This document shows positions 20,051 through 27,954 of a stretch of DNA of 64,000 nucleotides, piece by piece. The DNA comes from REEB95 sp035934235 (GTDB taxonomy: Bacteria > Pseudomonadota > Alphaproteobacteria > ATCC43930 > CGMCC-115725). The DNA lies in NCBI GenBank assembly GCA_035934235.1, contig DASYYB010000034.1, positions 28,066-92,065 on the forward strand, written 5' to 3'. The position numbers and the translations under genes were made by a program. A model generated the notes under the pieces. That model ran no database searches and had not been told where the DNA came from. It worked only from the letters and a program-made list of their open reading frames with translations. Numbering within the stretch: position 1 is the stretch's first letter; every line of letters starts with the position of its first letter.

Positions 20051-21046
20051 TCAAATAAGGGCGGCGTCGGTGGCGAGACGCCGCAGGGAGGTTTCCGGAC
20101 GCGCGCCGACATGGGCGATGATCTCGGCCGCGCACAGGCTGCCGAGCTTGCCACAAGTCGCGAGATCGCGGCCGTGCGTCAAACCATAGAGGAAACCGGC
20201 GGCATAGAGATCGCCAGCACCGGTGGTGTCAATCACACGCGCGACCGGCGCCGGTGCGATGTGCAGCATGCCCGTTTTGGTGACGACGTTCGAGCCGCGC
20301 TCGCTGCGCGTCAGCACAGCGATATCGCAATGGCCGCGCACCGCTTCGGCGGCGAGTTCGAAATGTTCGGTCTCATACAGCGAGCAAATTTCCCGCTCGT
20401 TGGCGAATAGCACGTCGATGTGCGCCGTGACCAGGTCGCGGAATTCGGCGCGATGACGATCGACGCAGAACGGATCCGACAGCGATAACGCCACCTGACG
20501 GCCGGCCTTGTGCGCGACCGAAGCCGCCTTGCGGAACGCCTCCATGGCGCCGGGCGGATCGAAAAGGTAGCCCTCAAGATAGGTCACCGACGCCGAAGCG
20601 ACCAGCGGCTCGTCGATGTCTTCGGGTCCGAGATCGACGCACGCGCCCAGGAACGTGCACATGGTGCGCTGCGCGTCGGGCGTTACCAAGATGAGGCAGC
20701 GCGCCGTTGGTGACCCCGACGTCGCCGGCTTGGTGTCGAAGCGCACGCCCAGCGTCTTGAGATCGTGCGCGAACACCGTGCCGAGCGCGTCGTCGCGCAC
20801 CTTGCCGATATAAGCCCCGCGACCGCCCAGTGACGCGATGCCGGCGATGGTGTTGGCGGCCGAGCCGCCCGATTTTTCGACCCCCGGCGGCATCGCGGCA
20901 TAGATCGCCTCGGCGCGTGTCGTATCGACCAGCGCCATCGTGCCTTTGCTCAGCTCCAGGCGCTGCACCAGCGCCTCGTCGGTGCGAGCAAGAACATCGA
21001 CAATGGCGTTGCCAATGCCGACGACATCATACGAGGGGGCGGCCAT
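20051..21046 (-). CDS. PfkB-family carbohydrate/adenosine kinase
   Basis: A 331-residue cytoplasmic kinase. It has the N-terminal VVGIGNAIVDVLAR block, the GGSAANTIAGIASLGG substrate loop (about 57-72), and the C-terminal DTTGAGDLYAAGFLYG anion hole with catalytic Asp (about 277-292). Sequence style is that of the alphaproteobacterial 'adenosine kinase' group of PfkB proteins; sugar kinases of the same fold cannot be excluded. ATG 21046 gives the normal start; the frame is open 32 codons further upstream. It precedes typA. Confidence 0.88.
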   Translation of the reverse strand: MAAPSYDVVGIGNAIVDVLARTDEALVQRLELSKGTMALVDTTRAEAIYAAMPPGVEKSGGSAANTIAGIASLGGRGAYIGKVRDDALGTVFAHDLKTLGVRFDTKPATSGSPTARCLILVTPDAQRTMCTFLGACVDLGPEDIDEPLVASASVTYLEGYLFDPPGAMEAFRKAASVAHKAGRQVALSLSDPFCVDRHRAEFRDLVTAHIDVLFANEREICSLYETEHFELAAEAVRGHCDIAVLTRSERGSNVVTKTGMLHIAPAPVARVIDTTGAGDLYAAGFLYGLTHGRDLATCGKLGSLCAAEIIAHVGARPETSLRRLATDAALI

Positions 21047-21417
21047 ACGGGATCCGGTCTGGGTGCGAGGCGATAGCGGCGCGGGAAGCCGGCGCGCGCG
21101 GAGTATAAGGACCATGCCGTCGCCCGCAAGCCTAGGGCGCAAAACGTCGCGTCACCGGCGGAAAATCGGCAATTTGCGCTTTATTTCACAGCCTCAAACC
21201 GGTTATCTTGAGCCTTGAAAGGCTTGGCTTTTCGCGCCGCCGGAGAGCGGTGGTTTCGGGGGAGGCTCGCGCATTTCGCGGTTTTCTACGGCCTGCCGGT
21301 AGGCAGGCACCGCGCTGCGCTATGGCGATTTTTTCCTCGCGCTGCCGTTCCGGCCGCGGATTGCCGCGACAGACGCGACCCATGGTGGGCATCGACAAGA
21401 TTCGGCAACCGGTTGGC
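21047..21417. other. Non-coding gap with hairpin-forming repeats
   Basis: This 371-base gap separates two divergent genes. It holds a perfect 7-base stem with a GGTA loop (GCCTGCC / GGCAGGC, 21291-21308) and a 5-base stem AGCCT/AGGCT near 21211. A T6 run lies at 21339-21344 but is 30 bases beyond the first hairpin, so it is not a standard terminator. Plus-strand frames here look non-coding. The hairpin could be part of a dispersed repeat, which cannot be tested inside one window. Confidence 0.4.
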
Positions 21418-21825
21418 ATGCGGCGCGGCAGCGTTGCGGTGCTCGCCGGCGGCTTGTTGCTCGCGGCGTGTAGCGGCCATCCGAACGCCTCATCGCCGCA
21501 AGCCACAGCAACACCGACCGTTTCACCGACGCCGACCGCGATGGGCCGTCTGCCCGCACTCGGCGCTCTCAACGGCCTGGCGCCGGCGCAAGTGGCGGCG
21601 CTGATCGGCGATCCCGATTTGCGCCGGGTCGATCCGCCCGCGGAAGTCTGGCAATACCGCAACGCCGATTGTGTGCTCGAACTCTACTTTTACGACAGCG
21701 GCGCCGACAGCCGCATGGTTTATGCAGAGACCCGCAGCCGGGTGCCGCAACACACGCCGGATGCGATGACCTGTTCCCAAGGGTTCGGGTCGCTGACGCC
21801 GCCAACCCGCCAGACCAAACTTTAG
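21418..21825 (+). CDS. Small outer-membrane-type lipoprotein, unknown function
   Basis: A 135-residue predicted lipoprotein. ATG 21418 gives a compact signal ending in the lipobox LLAAC (Cys18); ATG 21382 would add 12 residues. After a Pro/Thr-rich linker (about 22-42) comes a compact domain with GLAPAQVAALIGDPDLRRVDP, then VWQYRNADCVLELYFY. This pattern resembles small alphaproteobacterial proteins related to the SmpA/BamE-like fold, which is an inference. It stands alone between the PfkB kinase and dps. Confidence 0.68.
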   Translation: MRRGSVAVLAGGLLLAACSGHPNASSPQATATPTVSPTPTAMGRLPALGALNGLAPAQVAALIGDPDLRRVDPPAEVWQYRNADCVLELYFYDSGADSRMVYAETRSRVPQHTPDAMTCSQGFGSLTPPTRQTKL

Positions 21826-21878
21826 GTCATAGCAGCCCCGGCGATTTGCCGGCTGTGGCTAGCATCGTTTGGCCATAA

Positions 21879-21895
21879 TCTAGAAATATTCTAAT
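21879..21895. promoter_or_regulatory. Irr-type iron control element upstream of dps
   Basis: The sequence contains a perfect inverted repeat TAGAA-ATA-TTCTA (21881-21893), with T/A-rich flanks. It matches the core of the iron control element (ICE, TTTAGAA-N3-TTCTAAA) recognised by the haem-responsive regulator Irr in Alphaproteobacteria. It ends 35 bases before the dps start codon, where bound protein would block the promoter. This would link Dps iron storage to iron or haem status. Confidence 0.6.
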
Positions 21896-21929
21896 TTATG
21901 TCGCGAACCCGCAACGAGGAGCCCGCGCC

Positions 21930-22412
21930 ATGTACGGCACGAAGAACGATATCAAGTCGAACACCAAAAAGGTCTCGATCGAAATCTTGAACGCGCGCCT
22001 GGCCGATGCGATCGACCTCGCGCTGCTGACCAAGCAAGCCCATTGGAATATCAAAGGCCCGCATTTCATCGCGCTGCACGAAATGATCGATCAGTTCCGT
22101 ACCGAGATCGACGGCCACGTCGATACGCTCGCTGAGCGTGTCGTCCAGCTCGGCGGCACCGCTCTCGGCACCAGCCAAGTCGTCGCCAAGGCGACGACGC
22201 TCGCCGCTTATCCGGTCGACATCCACAAATCGAAGGACCATCTGGCGGCGCTGATCGAGCGCTACGGCAAAACAGCAAACTTGGTGCGCGCCGCGATCGA
22301 CCAGACCGACGAGGCCGGCGACGCCGACACCGCCGACATTTTCACCGCCTATTCGCGCGCGCTCGACAAGGCGCTGTGGTTCCTCGAAGCCCACGTCCAG
22401 GAGAGCGCGTAG
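21930..22412 (+). CDS. dps: Dps-family DNA-protecting ferritin
   Basis: A 160-residue protein that normally forms a 12-subunit shell storing iron and protecting DNA in stationary phase or oxidative stress. The intersubunit ferroxidase residues are recognisable in LLTKQAHWNIKGPHFIALHE (about 31-50) and in EIDGHVDTLAERVVQLGG (about 59-76). The Lys-rich N-terminus (MYGTKNDIKSNTKK) fits DNA-binding Dps forms. Ribosome site GAGGAG lies 10 bases upstream of ATG 21930. An Irr-like palindrome occupies the promoter region. It converges on gshB. Confidence 0.93.
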   Translation: MYGTKNDIKSNTKKVSIEILNARLADAIDLALLTKQAHWNIKGPHFIALHEMIDQFRTEIDGHVDTLAERVVQLGGTALGTSQVVAKATTLAAYPVDIHKSKDHLAALIERYGKTANLVRAAIDQTDEAGDADTADIFTAYSRALDKALWFLEAHVQESA

Positions 22413-22424
22413 GCGCGAAACCGT

Positions 22425-23378
22425 TCAGCGCCGTTTGCACGCCGCGAGCCGCGCGTCAATCGCGTCCCAGACCCGGGTTTCGAGCCGGACGTTGTCGAGG
22501 CGGTTGATCTCCTGGATGCCCGTCGGTGACGTGACGTTTATTTCGGTCAGGTAGTCGCCGATCACGTCGATGCCGACGAACACCAGGCCCTGGGCTCGGA
22601 GCGTCGGACCGATGGAAGCACAGATTTCACGGTCGCGCGCGCTCAGCGCCGTTTTCTTGGCTTGGCCGCCGGCATGCAGGTTGGCGCGCGCCTCGCCCGC
22701 CTTGGGCACGCGCAACACCGCGCCGACCGGCTCGCCGTCAACCAGGATGACGCGCTTGTCGCCCTGGCGGATCTCGGGCAGGTAGCGCTGGACGATGACC
22801 GGCTCGCGGGAAAGCCGGGTGAACATCTCGAGCAGCGCACCGAGATTGTCGTCGTCGGGCTTGAGATGGAAAACGCCGGCGCCGCCGTTACCGAAGATCG
22901 GCTTCAGGATGATGTCGCCGTGGCGGCGGCGGAAATCGGCGATCGCCTCCGGGTCGCTACCGATCAGCGTCGGCGGCATCAGGCCTACGAAATGCGTGGC
23001 GAAGAGCTTTTCCGGCGCGTTGCGCACGGCTGCCGGATCGTTGACGATCAGCACCTTCCGGCTGACATGCTCGAGCAGGTGCGTCGCCGTGATATAGGCC
23101 ATGTCGAACGGCGGGTCCTGGCGCATCAACACGACATCGACGCCAGCCAGGTCGAGCGACCGCGGCGCGCCCAGTTCGAAATGCGGCGCCTCGCGCCGCA
23201 CGCTCAACGGCCGCGCACGCGCCGTGAGCGTGCCGTCGGTCAGTGCCAAGTCGCGCGGCAGATAGTGGAACAGCGCGTGGCCGCGCGCCTGGGCCTCGAG
23301 CGCCAGGACGAAGGTCGAATCCGACGCGACGTTGATGGTCTCCATCGGATCCATCTGAATCGCGACCTGGAGGGCCAT
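22425..23378 (-). CDS. gshB: Glutathione synthase
   Basis: This 317-residue ATP-grasp enzyme joins gamma-glutamylcysteine and glycine. The start MALQVAIQMDPMETINVASDSTF is typical, with MDP and the short acidic substrate-binding residues. ATP-grasp features follow: ILKPIFGNGGAGVF (about 166-179), VQRYLPEIRQGDKRVILVDG, and the metal-binding EINVTSPTGIQEINR near 275-289. Length matches E. coli GshB (316). It is followed upstream by the BON lipoprotein and yraN-rsmI genes on the same strand, an arrangement common in Alphaproteobacteria. Confidence 0.97.
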   Translation of the reverse strand: MALQVAIQMDPMETINVASDSTFVLALEAQARGHALFHYLPRDLALTDGTLTARARPLSVRREAPHFELGAPRSLDLAGVDVVLMRQDPPFDMAYITATHLLEHVSRKVLIVNDPAAVRNAPEKLFATHFVGLMPPTLIGSDPEAIADFRRRHGDIILKPIFGNGGAGVFHLKPDDDNLGALLEMFTRLSREPVIVQRYLPEIRQGDKRVILVDGEPVGAVLRVPKAGEARANLHAGGQAKKTALSARDREICASIGPTLRAQGLVFVGIDVIGDYLTEINVTSPTGIQEINRLDNVRLETRVWDAIDARLAACKRR

Positions 23379-23388
23379 CGCGCCGATC

Positions 23389-24186
23389 CTAGTGAAGAGG
23401 CGTCACGGCGATGTCGCCGCGCGGCGTCGGCGCGTTGGGCGGCGTGTCCGCGGGACCGGGCGGCGGCGGCGGCACCGGCGACGCGGCAACCGGCGTCGGC
23501 GGTGCGGCGGCGGGCGGCGAGGCGGGCGGCGGTGGTGCGCTTTCGCTGCTGGCGCCCGGTGCCGGGGCGGCATTACCGGAGGCGCCGGCCGTGGCCGCCG
23601 GCGCGTTGGAATCGATCCGGATATAGGTGATCACGTGCCGGACGCCGCTCATGGCGCGGGCGCGGTCGATGACGCGCTGCTCCTCCGCCTCGCTGTGCGC
23701 CGAGCCGATGATATAGACGACGCGATTTTCGGTGGTGATTATGTAGTTGTTCGAGCGCACGTCGGAATCAGCCAACAGTTGTGCCTTGAGCTTCTGCGTC
23801 GTCACCGCGTCATGCGCGTCGCTCATGAAGCCCGAGCCTTGGCCGACGGTAATCTCGTCGTAGACCTCTTTCACGTTCTTGGCCTGCCACGCGCGCTTGA
23901 TCGCCTCGTCGCGCCACGCGTCGGTCGGTACGTTGCCGGTCACCAGCATGCGGCCGTCGTAGGTGTGGCAGTTGAGATCGTCGTTCAGTTGCGTATTGAA
24001 CTGCGCCCAAAGCTGGATCGCCTGGGTGCAGGTGACGATGTCGTCGGCATTCTGCCGCAACGAGCGATCCTCGGTGGCGACATAGCCGATGCCGGTGCCG
24101 GTGCCGGCGGCGGCGACGGCGAGGCAGCCCGACAGCAAGACCGGCAGGCCGAACGGAACCAGCATGCGAATGCGTGAACGCGACAC
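23389..24186 (-). CDS. BON-domain lipoprotein (DolP/YraP-like) with proline-rich tail
   Basis: A 265-residue protein. GTG 24186 was chosen because GAAGGAG stands six bases upstream; a TTG at 24204 is the frame's first start. A lipobox (LLSGC, Cys about 21) predicts an outer-membrane lipoprotein. Two BON domains follow (about 35-105 and 115-190), the arrangement of DolP, which supports envelope integrity. The last 75 residues are almost only Pro, Ala and Ser, unlike E. coli DolP, and may span towards peptidoglycan. It lies next to yraN-rsmI and lpoA, the same company dolP keeps in E. coli. Confidence 0.85.
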   Translation of the reverse strand: MSRSRIRMLVPFGLPVLLSGCLAVAAAGTGTGIGYVATEDRSLRQNADDIVTCTQAIQLWAQFNTQLNDDLNCHTYDGRMLVTGNVPTDAWRDEAIKRAWQAKNVKEVYDEITVGQGSGFMSDAHDAVTTQKLKAQLLADSDVRSNNYIITTENRVVYIIGSAHSEAEEQRVIDRARAMSGVRHVITYIRIDSNAPAATAGASGNAAPAPGASSESAPPPPASPPAAAPPTPVAASPVPPPPPGPADTPPNAPTPRGDIAVTPLH

Positions 24187-24263
24187 GGGCAACTCCTTCA
24201 ACAAACCGTGGGCCGAACTATCGAGGCAAGCGCCGCCTCGGGCAAGCCCCTTGGCCGCAGTCG

Positions 24264-24638
24264 CTATTCACCAGTGCGCCAGGCGTCGCGCACATGGCGC
24301 GGCCAGCGGCCCGGCGCCACCAACATGACATCGAAGCGCAATGCGGCGTCGGCAAGATCGGGGCGGCTTTGCAGGAAATGCTCGAGCGCGCGGGCGATGC
24401 GACTGCGCTGCTTCCACAGCACGGCCTCGGCCGCGCGCGCGTCGTCGGCGCGCGCCTTGACCTCGATTGCGGCGACGGTGCGGCCGCGGCACGCGATCAG
24501 GTCGATCTCGCCCACCGGCGCGCGATAGCGCTGCGCCAGGATGCGGTAGCCCCGGAGCCGCAACGCCCAAAGACAAAGACGCTCGGCCCCGAGACCGCGC
24601 CGATGCGCCGCCCGACCGCGGCGCGTGCGTTGGTTCAT
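24264..24638 (-). CDS. yraN: YraN family protein (UPF0102), nuclease-like fold
   Basis: A 124-residue protein of the UPF0102 family, which has a restriction-endonuclease-like fold. The conserved core is visible: a G-x-x-A-E helix (RRGLGAERLC), GEIDLIACRGRTVAAIEVKAR (about 43-63) with the Asp and Glu-x-Lys pattern of the fold, then a run of Arg/Lys. The biochemical role is not established. ATG 24638 overlaps the rsmI stop by four bases (ATGA), so it is translated from the rsmI message. Confidence 0.9.
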   Translation of the reverse strand: MNQRTRRGRAAHRRGLGAERLCLWALRLRGYRILAQRYRAPVGEIDLIACRGRTVAAIEVKARADDARAAEAVLWKQRSRIARALEHFLQSRPDLADAALRFDVMLVAPGRWPRHVRDAWRTGE

Positions 24639-25606
24639 CGGCCGCCCTTGAGCGCCAACGCCCGGGCGTAGACCTGGCGGCGGCGCGCGCCGGTGGCGGC
24701 CACGACGTCCTCGACCGCTTCACGCAGGCTCTTGTGCGCGAGCGCGGCGCCCAGAGCGCGATCGAGGTCGGATTCGCTGGCTGCCGTCGGCGCCGGCGGA
24801 CCGACGACCAGCACCAGCTCGCCTTTGGGCGGACCGGCGTTCCGGTAATGCGCTGCCAGCGCGGCGAGATCGTCGCGCCGTATCTCTTCGTGCAACTTGG
24901 TCAGCTCGCGCGCCACCGCTGCCGGGCGCGGCCCGAGGACCGCGGCCATATCCGTCAGACTTTCGGCGAGACGTGGCGCGCTTTCGAAGAAAACCAGCGT
25001 CGCGGCAATATCCTTGATTTCGTCGAGCGCGCGCCGGCGGCCTGCCGCCTTGGGCGGCAGAAAGCCCGCGAACAGGAACCGATCGGGTGGCAAGCCAGAG
25101 CCGAGCAAGGCCGCCAGCGTCGCCGATGCGCCGGGCACGACGGTGACGGCAATGCCGTCTGCCAACGCGGCGCGGACAAGCTTGTAGCCCGGATCGGACA
25201 CCAGCGGCGTGCCGGCATCCGACACCAACGCCAGGACGGCGCCGGTCTTGAGCCGCGCCAGGACCGCCGGCCGCACGCGTTCGGCGTTGTGATCGTGATA
25301 AGGTTGTGTCGAGGCGGCGATGCCGTAACGCGCCAACAGCTTGGCGGTCACCCGCGTATCCTCGCACAGCACGGCGTCCGCGACGCGCAGCACGTCGAGC
25401 GCGCGTAACGTGACATCGGCCAGGTTGCCGATCGGCGTCGCGACGAGATAAAGGCCGGGAGCAAGTTTACTTGCCGCTTCCGCCTCTGTACCCTCGGCGC
25501 CCCGCGCTGCGTTGCCAAGGGAGAACGCGCTTGCCGGTCCGGTTTTCGTTCCGCGTGCTGCGCGGCTCAGCGCCGACGCGCCGGCCGCGCCTTTGGATCG
25601 CGGCAT
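24635..25606 (-). CDS. rsmI: 16S rRNA (cytidine-1402-2'-O)-methyltransferase
   Basis: This 323-residue SAM-dependent enzyme methylates the 2'-OH of C1402 in the decoding centre. The core begins with LYLVATPIGNLADVTLRAL (about 52-70), then CEDTRVTAKLL, LVSDAGTPLVSDPG and PGASATLAALLGSGLP, all RsmI hallmarks. The first about 48 residues are Ala/Gly/Ser-rich and unlike the family. They are needed only because no ATG, GTG or TTG exists in frame between ATG 25606 and the core; a CTG occurs at 25570. This forces the 5' end to overlap the divergent lpoA gene. Confidence 0.93.
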   Translation of the reverse strand: MPRSKGAAGASALSRAARGTKTGPASAFSLGNAARGAEGTEAEAASKLAPGLYLVATPIGNLADVTLRALDVLRVADAVLCEDTRVTAKLLARYGIAASTQPYHDHNAERVRPAVLARLKTGAVLALVSDAGTPLVSDPGYKLVRAALADGIAVTVVPGASATLAALLGSGLPPDRFLFAGFLPPKAAGRRRALDEIKDIAATLVFFESAPRLAESLTDMAAVLGPRPAAVARELTKLHEEIRRDDLAALAAHYRNAGPPKGELVLVVGPPAPTAASESDLDRALGAALAHKSLREAVEDVVAATGARRRQVYARALALKGGR

Positions 25607-26820
25607 GGCTGGCCCTTTCCGCGTTCGCGTTGGTGTCGTGCTCCGCCCTCAGCACCATAACGGGCGGCTCGACGCAGCCGCAAGCACCCGCGCCGACCCA
25701 GGCCGCACCAACCCAGGCCGCGCCGCTGCCGACGCAGCCTGCACAACCGACAGCGCCGACGCCAGCCGCGGAGGCGCCCGCACCCCCCGCGCCGTCGGGA
25801 CCGCCACGCGTCGCGTTGTTGCTGCCGTTGTCGGGACCGAGTGCGGCGTTCGGCGCCGCCATGCTCGACGCGGCGCAGATGGCGCTGTTCGACCAGCCCG
25901 ACAGCGGCATCGCACTGTTGCCGCGCGACACCGCCGGCACGGCTGACGGCGCCGCGGCCGCCGCACGCGACGCCATCCAGCAAGGCGCGCGCATCATCGT
26001 CGGTCCGCTGCTCGCCGCCGAGGTCGAGGCGGTGAAGCCGATTGCGGCAGCGGCCAACGTGCCGGTGCTGGCGTTCTCGAATTCGATGACGGTCGCGGGC
26101 GGCGGCGTCTTCCTGCTCGGCTTCCAGCTGCAGCAGGAGATCGCGCGCGTCGTGCAATACGCAATCAGCAAAGGCCACACGCGGTTCGCCGTGCTGGCGC
26201 CGAATTCGCCGTACGGCAATCTGGCGATCGACGCACTCAAGCAAGCCGTCGGCACCGGCGGCAACGCCAGCGTCGTGCGCGTCGCCACCTACGATCCGGA
26301 TACGACCGACCTGGCGCCGATCGTGCAGAGTTTCGCCCAGAACAGCGATTTCGACGCCGTGCTGCTGCCCGAAGGCGGCACGCGATTGAAGCTGCTGGCG
26401 CCGCTTTTGCCGTATTACGGAGTCGACCCCGATACCGTCAAATATCTCGGCACCGGGTTGTGGGACGAGCCGGGCCTCGGCGTCGAGCCGGCGTTGGCCG
26501 GCGGCTGGTACGCAGCGCCGGCGCAGGCGGCACGCGCCGATTTCGCCAGCCGCTACCACACGCTCTACAACCGCACCCCGCCGCGGCTCGCGACCTTGCC
26601 GTACGACGCGGTGTCGCTGGTGGTGACGCTGGTGCATAACGGCGGCGATCTGTCGACTGCGGCGCTCACCAATCCCAACGGCTTTGCCGGCGTCGACGGC
26701 CTCTTCCGGCTGCAACCGAACGGCATCGCACAGCGCGGCCTTGCCGTGCTGCAAGTCGAGCGCGGCGAACCGTCGGTGGTCGATCCGGCGCCGACCGATT
26801 TCCGCAGTTTAGGCGAGTAG
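25531..26820 (+). CDS. Penicillin-binding protein activator, LpoA-like lipoprotein
   Basis: A 429-residue lipoprotein. TTG 25531 was chosen because AAGGGAG lies seven bases upstream; the frame is open from 25471. The signal (LWIAAWLALSAFALVSC) ends in a lipobox with Cys about 38. A Pro/Thr/Gln-rich linker follows (to about 88), then a periplasmic-binding-protein fold of the Leu/Ile/Val-binding type beginning VALLLPLSGPSAAFG. This corresponds to the C-terminal domain of LpoA, which activates PBP1A; the N-terminal TPR-like domain of E. coli LpoA is absent. It stands divergent to rsmI-yraN and overlaps hemW by 12 bases at the 3' end. Confidence 0.85.
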   Translation: MPVRFSFRVLRGSAPTRRPRLWIAAWLALSAFALVSCSALSTITGGSTQPQAPAPTQAAPTQAAPLPTQPAQPTAPTPAAEAPAPPAPSGPPRVALLLPLSGPSAAFGAAMLDAAQMALFDQPDSGIALLPRDTAGTADGAAAAARDAIQQGARIIVGPLLAAEVEAVKPIAAAANVPVLAFSNSMTVAGGGVFLLGFQLQQEIARVVQYAISKGHTRFAVLAPNSPYGNLAIDALKQAVGTGGNASVVRVATYDPDTTDLAPIVQSFAQNSDFDAVLLPEGGTRLKLLAPLLPYYGVDPDTVKYLGTGLWDEPGLGVEPALAGGWYAAPAQAARADFASRYHTLYNRTPPRLATLPYDAVSLVVTLVHNGGDLSTAALTNPNGFAGVDGLFRLQPNGIAQRGLAVLQVERGEPSVVDPAPTDFRSLGE

Positions 26821-27954
26821 CTTTCCGAGGACGGCGTTGAGACGTTGGCGGCCGGCGGCTGTCGCGCACAGCGCATGCTCGTCCAAATCGACGAAGCCAC
26901 CGTCGATCAGCGGCGGCAGGCGATCGCCGAAAGCGTCTTCGAAGCCCATGCCCGTCGCGGCGAAGAACCGGTCGCGGGCGACGCCTTCGGCCAGTCGAAG
27001 ACCCATCATCACCAGTTCACCACGGCGTTCGTCCGGCGTCAGCCGGACGAATTCCTCGGTGCCGTGGCCGCGCGCCTCGACCGCGGCGAGCCAAGTTTCG
27101 GGCGCTTTCATCTGACGCGTCGCAAAGCGCGCCGGTCCGCTGGTGAGGCGGCCATGCGCGCCGGGACCAACGCCGAGATAATCCTGGCCGCGCCAATAGG
27201 CGAGATTATGGCGGCACTCCTGGCCGGGCCGCGCGTGGTTCGAGATCTCGTACGCCGGCAGGCCGGCGGCTTGGAGCGTTGCTTGCGTCGCCTCATAGAG
27301 CGCACCGGCGGTGTCTTCCTCGGGCAACGCGAAATCGCCGCGCGCGAACGACGTGGCAAAGGCGGTGCCGGCTTCGATCGTGAGCTGGTAGACCGACAGA
27401 TGATCGCCGGCGAACGCCAACGCGGCCGCGAGTTCGTTCGCCCAGGATTCCGGCGTCTGGCCCGGGCGGGCATAGATGAGATCGAAGGAAAAGCGCGGAA
27501 AGGTCGCACGCGCGAGTTCGACGGCGGCACGCGCCTCGCGCACGTCGTGGCCGCGGCCGAGAAACCGCAACGCATCGGCGTCGAGCGCCTGAACGCCGAG
27601 CGAGACGCGGCCGACGCCGGCATCGCGCAACGCGCGGAAACGGGCCGCCTCGACCGAGGTCGGATTGGCTTCGAGGGTGATCTCACAATCGACGGCCATC
27701 GTCCAATGCCGGCCGATTGCGTCGAGAATCGCCGCGACGGTCGCAGGATCCATCAGCGATGGCGTGCCGCCGCCAAAGAAGATGCTGGTGATCGTGGCGC
27801 CTTCGGTCTGTTCGGCCCACCACGCGAGTTCGGCCAACAGCGCCTGGCGCCACCGCGCCTCGTCGATGCGTTCGCGCACGTGGCTATTGAAGTCGCAATA
27901 GGGGCATTTCGACTTGCAGAACGGCCAATGGACATAGACCGCGAGCGGACTCAT
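26809..27954 (-). CDS. hemW: Radical-SAM haem chaperone HemW
   Basis: A 381-residue radical-SAM protein. The iron-sulfur motif CxxxCxxC is CKSKCPYC (13-20), followed by IFFGGGTPSLM (about 61-71), which binds SAM. The C-terminal HemW domain follows. HemW was long annotated as oxygen-independent coproporphyrinogen oxidase (HemN) but is now regarded as a haem-delivery protein; it lacks the extended N-terminal region of true HemN. ATG 27954 overlaps the rdgB stop as ATGA; the frame is open 72 codons further inside rdgB. Confidence 0.93.
   Translation of the reverse strand: MSPLAVYVHWPFCKSKCPYCDFNSHVRERIDEARWRQALLAELAWWAEQTEGATITSIFFGGGTPSLMDPATVAAILDAIGRHWTMAVDCEITLEANPTSVEAARFRALRDAGVGRVSLGVQALDADALRFLGRGHDVREARAAVELARATFPRFSFDLIYARPGQTPESWANELAAALAFAGDHLSVYQLTIEAGTAFATSFARGDFALPEEDTAGALYEATQATLQAAGLPAYEISNHARPGQECRHNLAYWRGQDYLGVGPGAHGRLTSGPARFATRQMKAPETWLAAVEARGHGTEEFVRLTPDERRGELVMMGLRLAEGVARDRFFAATGMGFEDAFGDRLPPLIDGGFVDLDEHALCATAAGRQRLNAVLGKLLA

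Noticed and set aside
21339..21344. T6 run considered as an intrinsic terminator
   Set aside because: The nearest stable stem ends 30 bases earlier, too far for intrinsic termination.
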